Positions 1 through 5,432 of a stretch of DNA of 5,545 nucleotides are shown here, piece after piece. The position numbers and the translations under genes were made by a program. A model generated the notes under the pieces. That model saw only the letters and a program-made list of their open reading frames with translations. It searched no databases and was not told the DNA's origin. Numbering within the stretch: the first letter of the stretch is position 1; every line of letters starts with the position of its first letter. Origin of the DNA: JBFMAI01 sp964462635 (GTDB lineage: Bacteria > Planctomycetota > Phycisphaerae > UBA1845 > Fen-1342); NCBI GenBank assembly GCA_964462635.1, contig CAYWYJ010000175.1:1-5545 (forward strand), given 5' to 3'.

Positions 1-2
1 AC

Positions 3-398
3 TATGTCGCCCGCTGGGACGGCAGCCAGTGGCAGCCGCTGGGGTCGGGGTTGGGCGGCCGGGTGTACGCCCTGACGGTCTACAACGGCGAGCTGATCGC
101 TGGTGGCGGATTCACCACCGCCGGCGGGCAAGTGTCGGCGTACTGGGCGCGCTGGGCCTGCACGGTCTGCCGCGGCGACCTGAATTGCGACGGCGTCGTC
201 AGCTTCGACGACATCAACCCGTTCGTCCTCGCACTGTCGAACTGGACGGAGTGGCGTTACACCTACACCGGCTGCCCGGAGCGCAACGCCGACATCAACG
301 GCGACGGCCAGTACGGCGGCCTGAACGGCTTCGGCGACATCAATCCGTTTGTTGAGCTCCTGGCCGGCTCCGGCGGCTATCCGATTCCGTGTCCGTAG
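3..398 (+). CDS. Secreted repeat protein with C-terminal dockerin-like domain (3' end only)
   Basis: The 5' part lies outside the window; 131 codons remain, read in frame 3 and ending in TAG at 396-398. Residues 1-51 of the fragment form the last copy of a WDG...WQPLGSGL...VYAL...NGELIAGG.FT.AGG repeat, a beta-propeller-like repeat I recognise from large planctomycete extracellular proteins. Residues 58-121 hold two EF-hand-like calcium loops of dockerin type: D59-x-N61-x-D63-G...D70 and D97-x-N99-x-D101-G...D112, each followed by INPFV. The linker between them contains Cys91. The second loop is four residues longer than the first (15 against 11 positions from first to last Asp). Dockerins classically bind cohesins on scaffold proteins; in planctomycetes such domains end many secreted proteins and the partner is generally unclear. 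The protein is presumably exported, but the signal peptide is not visible. The domain call is firm; the role is unknown. Confidence 0.85.
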   Translation, partial: YVARWDGSQWQPLGSGLGGRVYALTVYNGELIAGGGFTTAGGQVSAYWARWACTVCRGDLNCDGVVSFDDINPFVLALSNWTEWRYTYTGCPERNADINGDGQYGGLNGFGDINPFVELLAGSGGYPIPCP

Positions 399-446
399 CG
401 CTGGACCGGACCCTGCCCGCCGTGGCGGGAGTCCGGCGTTTCGAAC
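395..446. repeat. 52-bp intergenic repeat, copy 1 (degenerate ends)
   Basis: This segment matches 521-572 at 47 of 52 positions by hand alignment, without gaps. Its ends (GTAGCGCTGGAC and GTCCGGCGTTTC) are an inverted repeat with three mismatches, so this copy is more decayed than copy 2. The TAG inside its first bases is the stop codon of the upstream dockerin gene, so the repeat overlaps the coding end. Confidence 0.85.
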
Positions 447-495
447 AACCACCGACGGCAGTCCTGCCGCTCCCTAATGGTCGCGGTTCAGATCG

Positions 496-512
496 GCGGG
501 CGAGACGCCCGC
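496..512. repeat. Short perfect hairpin between the two 52-bp repeats
   Basis: GCGGGCG (496-502) and CGCCCGC (506-512) form a perfect 7-bp stem around an AGA loop. The surrounding words (CTCCCTAATGGTCGCGG at 470-486 and the motif itself) resemble repetitive intergenic sequence that I recall from planctomycete genomes; that recollection is not a database result. Confidence 0.7.
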
Positions 513-520
513 ACTCCCCT

Positions 521-572
521 GTAGCGCCGGACCGGAGCCTGCCCACCGTGGCGGGAGTCCGGCGCTACGAAC
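521..572. repeat. 52-bp intergenic repeat, copy 2 (palindromic, intact ends)
   Basis: Copy 2 is bounded by a perfect 12-bp inverted repeat: GTAGCGCCGGAC (521-532) and GTCCGGCGCTAC (557-568), with a 24-base centre that can itself pair partly. It matches copy 1 at 395-446 in 47 of 52 positions. The layout of a long stem with variable centre, in an intergenic gap and more than one copy, is that of REP/MITE-like palindromic elements or of a mobile terminator. No transposase is nearby. Confidence 0.85.
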
Positions 573-587
573 CCACGGTGCCCCGAT

Positions 588-608
588 GCATCCGCCATTG
601 GCGGGTGC
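588..608. repeat. 9-bp-stem hairpin
   Basis: GCATCCGCC (588-596) and GGCGGGTGC (600-608) pair over nine positions around an ATT loop; one pair is G-U when read as plus-strand RNA and a mismatch as minus-strand RNA. The asymmetry suggests function, if any, in plus-strand transcripts, i.e. downstream of the dockerin gene. No T-tract follows, so it is not scored as an intrinsic terminator. Confidence 0.6.
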
Positions 609-650
609 CACACCGGACCGCGCCAGCAACACCGCTCCGACACCGTTGCG

Positions 651-668
651 CACTGCTCAAGAGCAGTG
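651..668. repeat. 18-bp near-palindrome
   Basis: CACTGCTC (651-658) and GAGCAGTG (661-668) are exact reverse complements with only AA between them. As RNA this makes a 7-bp stem with a four-base loop; as DNA it could equally be a dimeric protein-binding site. The flanking word GCCACACCGG occurs twice (607-616 and 676-685). Confidence 0.6.
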
Positions 669-813
669 GCACGCGGCCACACCGGCCCGCGTGGGCAGGC
701 TTCTCGGGGCAGGCGCATGGCGCCGGACCGCCGTGCCCCCGCGCGGATACATGCCGACGGGCCAACGCAGCGTGGATATCTGGCTACCTGGCGTCGGATC
801 TTCGAGTTCGCCC

Positions 814-832
814 TGCCGGCACGTCACCGGCA
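814..832 (-). terminator. Hairpin just downstream of lptB, possible terminator
   Basis: TGCCGG (814-819) and CCGGCA (827-832) pair around a seven-base loop, beginning two bases past the lptB stop codon. The position suits a 3'-end stabiliser or terminator for the minus-strand transcript. The stem is short and there is no U-tract after it, so the terminator call is tentative. Confidence 0.3.
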
Positions 833-834
833 TG

Positions 835-1584
835 TCACGGGACGGTTTGTCGCGGCCCGAACTCGTCGCCGCGGAACGTGTTGCCGAGGTACGCCTCGCG
901 CACGCGCGGGTCGTTGACCAGCTCCGCGGGCGGGCCGGAGCAGATCACCTTGCCCTCGTGAATGACGTAGCTCCGATCGGTGACCTTCAGCGTCTCATGC
1001 ACGTTGTGGTCCGTGAGCAGAATCGCGATCCCCGCGTCGCGCAGCCGGAGAATCTCCTGCCGAAGTCCCTCGACCGCGATCGGATCGACGCCGCTGAACG
1101 GCTCGTCGAGCAGGATCAACCTGGGTCGGGTAATCAACGCCCGGGCAATCTCGAGCTTGCGGCGTTCGCCGCCGGAAATCTTGCGGGCCGGGTTGTCGCG
1201 GACCTTCACGAGGCCGAACTGGGCCAGGAGCTCTTCGACGAGGCGCTTGCGTTCGGCGCGGGACAGCCGCATGGCCTCGCAGATGGCCATGAGGTTGTCC
1301 TCGACGCTAAGTCGTTGGAATACAGATGGTTCCTGCGAGAGGTAGCCGATGCCGCGGCGGGCGCGCATGTACATCGGCAGGGGGGTTATGTCCTCGCCGT
1401 TGAAGCGGATGCGTCCGGCCTCAGCCCCGATCATCCCGACGGTGATCCGGAAGCTGGTGGTTTTTCCCGCTCCGTTCGGCCCCAAGAGGCCGACGATCTC
1501 ACGATCGTGGACGGTGTACGAGACGTGGTCCACGACGGTCCGCCCGTTGTAAGACTTCACCAGGTTGTCGGCTTCAAGCAGCAT
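835..1584 (-). CDS. lptB: LPS export ABC transporter ATP-binding protein LptB
   Basis: LptB is the cytoplasmic ATPase that, with LptF and LptG, extracts lipopolysaccharide from the inner membrane and drives it along the LptC-LptA bridge. Counted from the ATG at 1584 (249 residues), the protein shows Walker A GPNGAGKT (35-42), Q-loop Gln84 in LSQEPSVF, ABC signature SGGE (137-140), Walker B LILLDE (156-161), D-loop SGVD and switch His193 in TDHNVHETL. The stretches ARRGIGYLSQEPSVFQRLS and GVDPIAVE are diagnostic of LptB rather than of amino-acid transporter ATPases, and length is normal for the family. An in-frame GTG at 1596 would add four residues; neither start has a visible Shine-Dalgarno, and I prefer ATG because MLLEA at the N-terminus fits the family. 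No lptA, lptC, lptF or lptG is in the window. It lies about 300 bases behind a signal peptidase gene on the same strand and may have its own promoter. Confidence 0.94.
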   Translation of the reverse strand: MLLEADNLVKSYNGRTVVDHVSYTVHDREIVGLLGPNGAGKTTSFRITVGMIGAEAGRIRFNGEDITPLPMYMRARRGIGYLSQEPSVFQRLSVEDNLMAICEAMRLSRAERKRLVEELLAQFGLVKVRDNPARKISGGERRKLEIARALITRPRLILLDEPFSGVDPIAVEGLRQEILRLRDAGIAILLTDHNVHETLKVTDRSYVIHEGKVICSGPPAELVNDPRVREAYLGNTFRGDEFGPRQTVP

Positions 1585-1614
1585 TAGTGTGGCCACGCCG
1601 GGCAGGGTCCGGGG

Positions 1615-1641
1615 CTGTGGAAAACCTGTTCAATAGCGCGT
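1615..1641. repeat. Direct repeat, lptB-proximal copy
   Basis: CTGTGGAAAAC followed by AATAGCGCGT (1632-1641). The same order of words, with one base changed in the first and a different gap, occurs at 1863-1894. The reverse complement of TGTGGAAAA is TTTTCCACA, which fits the relaxed DnaA-box pattern TTWTNCACA. Confidence 0.5.
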
Positions 1642-1802
1642 AACTCATTCAAAATCGGGGGGATGCCGCAAAGACCCCGTGTCCGATAAGGCGAGCATGA
1701 CGCCCACGAAGCGCCGATTTTTCCGTGCAAATGCATCTGCTTTTCAGAAAAAGACTTACGGACTAACGGCGAGAACTCTCTCGGGGCCTGTGCACCTTCT
1801 TG

Positions 1803-1818
1803 TCGTGACCGTTCACGA
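1803..1818. repeat. 6-bp-stem hairpin in the spacer
   Basis: TCGTGA (1803-1808) and TCACGA (1813-1818) are exact reverse complements around CCGT. It lies about 75 bases past the stop codon of signal peptidase 1 on the minus strand. It could be part of a weak transcript end or a small operator; nothing decides between them. Confidence 0.4.
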
Positions 1819-1862
1819 TCGCCGCCACCACCACAGCGGGGTCCGCACGCTGCCACTGTCGC

Positions 1863-1894
1863 CTTGTTGAAAACTCGCCCATCGAATAGCGCGT
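1863..1894. repeat. Direct repeat, signal-peptidase-proximal copy
   Basis: TTGTTGAAAAC (1864-1874) followed by AATAGCGCGT (1885-1894); the last base touches the stop codon of signal peptidase 1. The 10-base word AATAGCGCGT is identical in the copy at 1632-1641, and TGTTGAAAAC differs by one base from TGTGGAAAAC there. Confidence 0.5.
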
Positions 1895-3432
1895 CAACGC
1901 ACGAAACGCATCCGTCCGATGTCCGGCACGAACCACCGCCCGCGCTGGTCCAACGGCAGCAGCCCGGGAAGATACACGAAAGCCGCGCGGCCGACAATCT
2001 GCCCGGCGGGGACGGTGCCGGGACGGTAGTCCGGCGGCAGGTGCGGGCCCGTTTCAGTCCATTCGCGGCCGTCGTGACTGTCGGGGCTATTGTCGCCCAG
2101 AACGAAGTACTCGCCGGCCCGGAGCAAGAACGGATCGCCCGCGCACGCGCGGACCGCCTGTCCGCGACGGCAGAGGTAGTGGACATCGCGGTCAATGCGC
2201 ACCCGGCGGAAGCTCGCCTTCAGATCGCGGGCGGCAATGGACACACTGACCGGCTGATCCCGCGGTCGATTCCGCAGCGCGTCGGCGTCGGCGCCGTAGT
2301 CCGCATCCGTCGTCGCCAGCAGCGGCGTCCCGTCGAGGTTCAGATACGCACGCCGATCGACGTGTCCGAACTCGACGCACACGGGGCGAGCAGGGGACAT
2401 GACCCGAGCGTGGGCAACATACTCGACCGCCGGGCGGCCGGGCTGTTCCGGTTGCTCAACGCGGAGTCGGCGGAAGCCATCGGCCCGCAGTTCGGCGATG
2501 AAGCGGTCGGGGGGGCGAAGCAGCTCCAATCGGCAGTATCCCGCGCCTGCCTCGAACGTGACTTCGCACGTCAGACGCACGTCGCCCACGAACGTGTTCG
2601 TCGAACGCCGATTGTGGGCGTAGAGGTCCTGCAAGTACTCCGGGGCGGCGTCGCCATTGAACGTGATGCGGCGTTCGACCGCGTCCAGCCCGTCGTAGCG
2701 CAGGACGCGCGTGTCCAGGTCGGACCAGCCGTTCCCCCGCTCCGCGGGCGGGTCGATCGGCGACCAGCGCGGCCAGCGGGCAGACTCCGTACCAGGTCGC
2801 GGCACGCGCGCCTGGTCAAACACGACGAACCACAGCACGCGCTGCGCGGCCGGCGTTTTGCGGGCGATGTGCCCGTCGATGTAGACATCGCCGTCAATGA
2901 TCTCCACCGCTTCGCCCGGCAGGCCCACGACGCGCTTGATGTAATGTTGGTCCGGGTCGGCGGGGTCGCGGAAAACCAGGACGTCCCAGCGCTGCGGGCG
3001 CAGGACGCCGCCGATGATGGCCGGCCACTTGTGTACCAGAATCCGGTCGCCGGCCTTGGGCACCGTGTTTTCCGGCCCCGCCGGCAAGTGCAACTGGCAG
3101 TTCGGGCAGAGGACTTCGGGCGGGACGACAAAATCGTGGCCGGCGGGCGACGAGGCGCGCAAGGGGGCGAAGTCGAACTCCCAGCCGCACGCGGGACACG
3201 TGCGCGTGGCGTGGGCCCCCAACAGCGAATCGGCCATCGATCCGGTCGGAATGATGAAGGGCTCGACGGCGAATGCCCGGAAAATGAACGCGAGGACGAG
3301 CCCGGTGAGGATCGTCTGCACGATCTCGATCACGCGGGTGAGTTCGCCTCGCGTATCGACGACGGCGGCGGCCGGGGGCGCCGGAGACGCCGCGGAAGTG
3401 CTCGCACGGGCAGCGGTCGTGTGCTCCGACAC
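1894..3432 (-). CDS. lepB: Type I signal peptidase with zinc-ribbon and beta-rich inserts (paralogue 1)
   Basis: Signal peptidase I is an inner-membrane Ser/Lys protease that removes signal peptides from exported proteins. From the GTG at 3432 the protein has 512 residues, far above the roughly 185-325 of Bacillus or E. coli enzymes. A Ser/Thr/Ala-rich tail (1-25) precedes one membrane segment (about 38-56) and the catalytic Ser65 in FIIPTGSM. Next come two CPxC pairs (C79/C82, C109/C112), likely a zinc ribbon; GDRILVHKW; catalytic Lys166 in YIKRVVGLPGE; a non-standard beta-rich insert (about 190-420); and GDNSPDSHDGR (446-456), which keeps the equivalents of E. coli Ser278, Asp280 and Arg282. 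The C-terminus has the family's VGRAAFVYLPG. The frame is open 49 codons further upstream, but that part runs through a hairpin repeat and is probably noncoding; GTG 3432 has GGAG 12 bases before it, a long spacing. It lies 183 bases behind its paralogue and may be co-transcribed. Confidence 0.93.
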   Translation of the reverse strand: MSEHTTAARASTSAASPAPPAAAVVDTRGELTRVIEIVQTILTGLVLAFIFRAFAVEPFIIPTGSMADSLLGAHATRTCPACGWEFDFAPLRASSPAGHDFVVPPEVLCPNCQLHLPAGPENTVPKAGDRILVHKWPAIIGGVLRPQRWDVLVFRDPADPDQHYIKRVVGLPGEAVEIIDGDVYIDGHIARKTPAAQRVLWFVVFDQARVPRPGTESARWPRWSPIDPPAERGNGWSDLDTRVLRYDGLDAVERRITFNGDAAPEYLQDLYAHNRRSTNTFVGDVRLTCEVTFEAGAGYCRLELLRPPDRFIAELRADGFRRLRVEQPEQPGRPAVEYVAHARVMSPARPVCVEFGHVDRRAYLNLDGTPLLATTDADYGADADALRNRPRDQPVSVSIAARDLKASFRRVRIDRDVHYLCRRGQAVRACAGDPFLLRAGEYFVLGDNSPDSHDGREWTETGPHLPPDYRPGTVPAGQIVGRAAFVYLPGLLPLDQRGRWFVPDIGRMRFVR

Positions 3433-3481
3433 GGGGAGCTTCTTCTCCGTGGGCCGGTTAAGAGTCCCTATCAGAACCCCG

Positions 3482-3525
3482 CACGCCAGTGCCGGGGCTC
3501 CGCGGCCCACCACTGGCGTGGTGGG
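3482..3525. repeat. Strong hairpin repeat between the two signal peptidase genes
   Basis: CACGCCAGTG (3482-3491) and CACTGGCGTG (3511-3520) make a perfect 10-bp stem with a 19-base loop. A second perfect stem, CCCACCA (3506-3512) with TGGTGGG (3519-3525), uses part of the same arm, so the two folds exclude each other. The element sits 91 bases past the stop codon of signal peptidase 2 and about 50 bases before the start of signal peptidase 1. No T-tract follows on the minus strand. It could end or attenuate the upstream transcript, protect an mRNA end, or be a REP-like element without function. Confidence 0.7.
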
Positions 3526-3615
3526 TTCTGTTGGGAGCTGTAAGCCTGCCGACGCGCTTCGCCCAGGACCAGCCGCCACGAGGCGATCAAGCGACCCTCC
3601 GCCGAGTCGCGCGGC

Positions 3616-5238
3616 TCAGTGAATCCAGCGCGCGTGGCCGAGGTCGGGCAGCAAGTTGGGGCCCTGCGGCGTAAGCGGCAGGAAGCCGGGCCAGTACACG
3701 AAAAACGCGCGGCCGATCATTTGGTCGGCGGGGACCGTGCCAAGCTGGAACCGGCCGGCCGCGGCGGCGTCGCGCAAGTGCGGCCCCAGCGGGTTGCGTC
3801 CCTGCCCGCTGAAGGCAAAACGCCCATCGAGGCTGTTCGGGCTGTTGTCGCCAAGGACGAAGTACTCCGCCGGCCCCAACTGAATCGGGTGGCCTTGCTC
3901 CCCGTAGCCGAAGCCGCCGACCCCGTGCCGGTGGGCGTCGCTCGTGTAGTACACGTCCCGCTCGATCAAGACGTGCCGCAGCGTCACGCGGGCGTCCGTC
4001 GCGGCCACGCGCAAGACGGGCGTCTGCGGGCGCGCCGCCCGCCGGCGGGCCACGTCGGGCGTCACCGTATACTGCGCCGGCGTGGATTGCAGCGCGGGCC
4101 GCCCATCGACCTCGACGCGGACCGTGCCGTCCACATGGGCCAGGGCCACGTGGACGGGGCCGCGCGATGCGGGCAGCTTCACGCTGCTCCACGTCTCCCG
4201 CGGCCCGGCCTGACCAAGGCCGTGAACGAGGCTGAGCGTGCCGTCGGGCACGAGGGCCGCCGCGAAGACGGCGTCCTGATACGCGATTTCCAGCTCGAAC
4301 GGGCCGCGACTGCCCGGATCCAGCTCCGCTTCGGCCGAGAGCCGCACGTCGCCAACGAGGTGCGGCCGAATCTGCTCGCGCGGCTCGTTGTACGCATACA
4401 CATCTTGAATCCACCCGGGTTGCGGGCCGCCGCCGGGATTGGTGGCGAACTGGAGCACTTGGCGCCCCCGTCCGAGGCCGTCGCAGCGCAACACGCGCGT
4501 GCGCGCGCCCGCCCACGCGGTCTGGGGCTCCACGGCCACCCATTGCGGGAAGTAGTCGGCTTGTCGGCTCACGTTCCGCGGCGGATAGTCCTGGCTGAAG
4601 TAGGGCAGCCACAGTGACCGCTGCGCGTCGGGGGTCTTCGCCGTAAGCTGATCGTTCACGAACACGTCGCCGTTAATCAGCTCGATCTTCTCGTTGGGCA
4701 GGCCGATCAATCGCTTGATGTAGTTCGTTTGCCCGTCGGTGGGCACCTTGAAGACCACGACGTCCCAACGGGCCGGCCCCAGGCCGCGAATCGACGCGAA
4801 CGGTTGGCTGAAGGGCCAGCCGTGTACGAAGATGCGGTCGCCGGCCGACGGCCGCAGCGGACGAGGCAGGCGGCTGTCGGGGGCCGCGCGGTCGGCGGGC
4901 AAGCGGCCCGGGTCGCCGTAGTACTGCCGCCAACGGCAGTTGGGGCATTGCACCACCGGCTGGTAGGCCGTGGGCCCGGCCCAGTCCCCGGGCTGCTGCC
5001 ACCCGATCGCGTGCTCGACGCCGCAGTTCGGGCACGTCGTCCGGGCGTGCGCCCCGTACAGCGTCTCGGCCATCGAACCGGTGGGAATGATGAACAGCGG
5101 GAGGAAGAACGTCTTGAGGATCAGCAGGTAGATGAAAAACCCGATGAAGGACGCGCTCTGTTCGATCCAGGTCTCTTTGGCCGGGCCGGGTGAAGGCCGT
5201 TCGGCGGCTGCCACAGGCTGAGGACCCCGACGACGCAC
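3616..5238 (-). CDS. lepB: Type I signal peptidase with zinc-ribbon and beta-rich inserts (paralogue 2)
   Basis: This 540-residue protein has the same plan as its neighbour: one membrane segment (about 29-48), catalytic Ser55 in FIIPTGSM, CPNC pairs at C69/C72 and C98/C101, GDRIFVHGW, catalytic Lys175 in YIKRLIGLPNE, a long beta-rich insert (about 200-430), GDNSPNSLDGR (463-473) and IGRAFFVYWPG near the C-terminus. The insert contains HVDGTVRVEVDG (368-379), reminiscent of LamG/concanavalin-like or DUF1080 sandwiches, and ends in RHVLIERDVYYT; the neighbour has recognisable counterparts. Around the Ser box the two proteins share 19 of 25 residues, so they are paralogues from a duplication, now quite diverged. 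Box D reads GLPNE where most family members have GxPG(D/E). The start is the GTG at 5238: an in-frame TAG lies 18 bases upstream and GGAG 13 bases upstream; GTG at 5214 is an alternative. All catalytic residues are present, so activity is expected. Confidence 0.93.
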   Translation of the reverse strand: MRRRGPQPVAAAERPSPGPAKETWIEQSASFIGFFIYLLILKTFFLPLFIIPTGSMAETLYGAHARTTCPNCGVEHAIGWQQPGDWAGPTAYQPVVQCPNCRWRQYYGDPGRLPADRAAPDSRLPRPLRPSAGDRIFVHGWPFSQPFASIRGLGPARWDVVVFKVPTDGQTNYIKRLIGLPNEKIELINGDVFVNDQLTAKTPDAQRSLWLPYFSQDYPPRNVSRQADYFPQWVAVEPQTAWAGARTRVLRCDGLGRGRQVLQFATNPGGGPQPGWIQDVYAYNEPREQIRPHLVGDVRLSAEAELDPGSRGPFELEIAYQDAVFAAALVPDGTLSLVHGLGQAGPRETWSSVKLPASRGPVHVALAHVDGTVRVEVDGRPALQSTPAQYTVTPDVARRRAARPQTPVLRVAATDARVTLRHVLIERDVYYTSDAHRHGVGGFGYGEQGHPIQLGPAEYFVLGDNSPNSLDGRFAFSGQGRNPLGPHLRDAAAAGRFQLGTVPADQMIGRAFFVYWPGFLPLTPQGPNLLPDLGHARWIH

Positions 5239-5285
5239 GGGACGTTCTCGACTCCGCTAAGACCGCGCCCCACAAACGTCGGGGT

Positions 5286-5314
5286 AGCCTAGCGACGCCG
5301 GCGCGACCGGTCAA
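5286..5314 (-). promoter_or_regulatory. Sigma-70-like promoter candidate for the signal peptidase genes
   Basis: On the minus strand TTGACC (complement of 5309-5314) is separated by exactly 17 bases from TAGGCT (complement of 5286-5291). The -35 matches consensus in five of six positions and the -10 in three, including the second A and final T. Initiation would fall near 5279, giving a leader of about 40 bases. A small dyad CCGGT-CAA-ACCGG (5307-5319) overlaps the -35 and could bind a regulator. Prediction from consensus only. Confidence 0.35.
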
Positions 5315-5373
5315 ACCGGACCGTCTGCGCGACACGGCCGCGAGCCTTGGCTGCCCCGCCGGGGCCGTGCCCG

Positions 5374-5402
5374 CCGACAACAGCGGCGTGGCGCGTTACG
5401 AT
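5374..5402 (+). promoter_or_regulatory. Sigma-70-like promoter candidate for the divergent exported-protein gene
   Basis: CCGACA (5374-5379) and TACGAT (5397-5402) are 17 bases apart, each matching the consensus in four of six positions. Initiation would be near 5409, about 24 bases before the ATG at 5433. The match is modest and in GC-rich DNA, so it may be chance. Confidence 0.3.
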
Positions 5403-5422
5403 GCCGGCTCGGGGGCCAGAAT

Positions 5423-5426
5423 GGAG
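5423..5426 (+). promoter_or_regulatory. Ribosome binding site choosing ATG 5433
   Basis: GGAG ends six bases before the ATG at 5433, a normal Shine-Dalgarno spacing. The in-frame ATG at 5421 lies immediately upstream and overlaps this site, and has only GGGGGCCAGA before it, so the downstream ATG is the better start. Confidence 0.6.
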
Positions 5427-5432
5427 CGGCGT

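Larger units (their letters stand above)
399..834. other. Gene-free, hairpin-rich intergenic region
   Basis: These 436 bases lie between two convergent genes (dockerin gene on +, lptB on -). Several reading frames stay open here on both strands, but they overlap one another, have no convincing start signals and run through palindromic repeats, so I see no gene. The stretch holds five dyads: 496-512, 521-568, 588-608, 651-668 and 814-832, plus most of the degenerate repeat at 395-446. No run of T follows any stem, so none is a textbook intrinsic terminator, though together they could stop or insulate converging transcription. Confidence 0.7.
1585..1893. other. AT-richer noncoding spacer upstream of lptB
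   Basis: These 309 bases separate the end of signal peptidase 1 from lptB. By hand count G+C is 94 of 180 (about 52%) over 1621-1800, well below the surrounding genes. It contains short dyads (1770-1783, CGAGA/TCTCG; 1803-1818, TCGTGA/TCACGA; 1740-1752, CTTTT/AAAAG) and similar sequences at its two ends. On the minus strand a run of five T (complement of 1748-1752) follows the first two dyads at a distance, too loosely to call a terminator. It probably holds the lptB promoter, but I could not pick a convincing -35/-10 pair. A 63-codon open frame on + (1679-1870) has a non-GC-biased third position and looks accidental. Confidence 0.6.

Noticed and set aside
395..572. CRISPR array
   Set aside because: Only two copies of the repeat, with mismatches and a spacer that holds another hairpin; no cas genes in the window.
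389..961. 190-codon open frame on + after the dockerin gene
   Set aside because: Its first part is the translation of both repeat copies (the same peptide appears twice), and its end is antisense to lptB; no coding signal.
586..1587. 333-codon open frame on + covering the intergenic hairpins and lptB antisense
   Set aside because: It runs through palindromic repeats and then the complement of lptB; the protein has no domain features.
1679..1870. 63-codon open frame on + in the AT-richer spacer
   Set aside because: GTG start without a Shine-Dalgarno, mixed third-codon bases unlike the neighbouring genes, and no recognisable protein feature.
1585..1893. Replication origin
   Set aside because: Only one sequence fits the DnaA-box pattern and there is no dnaA, dnaN or other origin-associated gene nearby; kept only as a low-weight observation.
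1864..3543. 559-codon open frame on + opposite signal peptidase 1
   Set aside because: It is fully antisense to a gene with all signal peptidase motifs; its translation is rich in Arg, Ala and Gly without recognisable motifs, as expected for a shadow frame in GC-rich DNA.
3433..3579. 49-codon N-terminal extension of signal peptidase 1
   Set aside because: The extension translates a hairpin repeat, adds no membrane or domain feature, and would place a long unrelated tail before the membrane segment; GTG 3432 is the better start.
3619..4617. 332-codon open frame on + opposite signal peptidase 2
   Set aside because: Antisense shadow of a well-supported gene, low-complexity Arg/Ala/Val composition and no motif or start signal.
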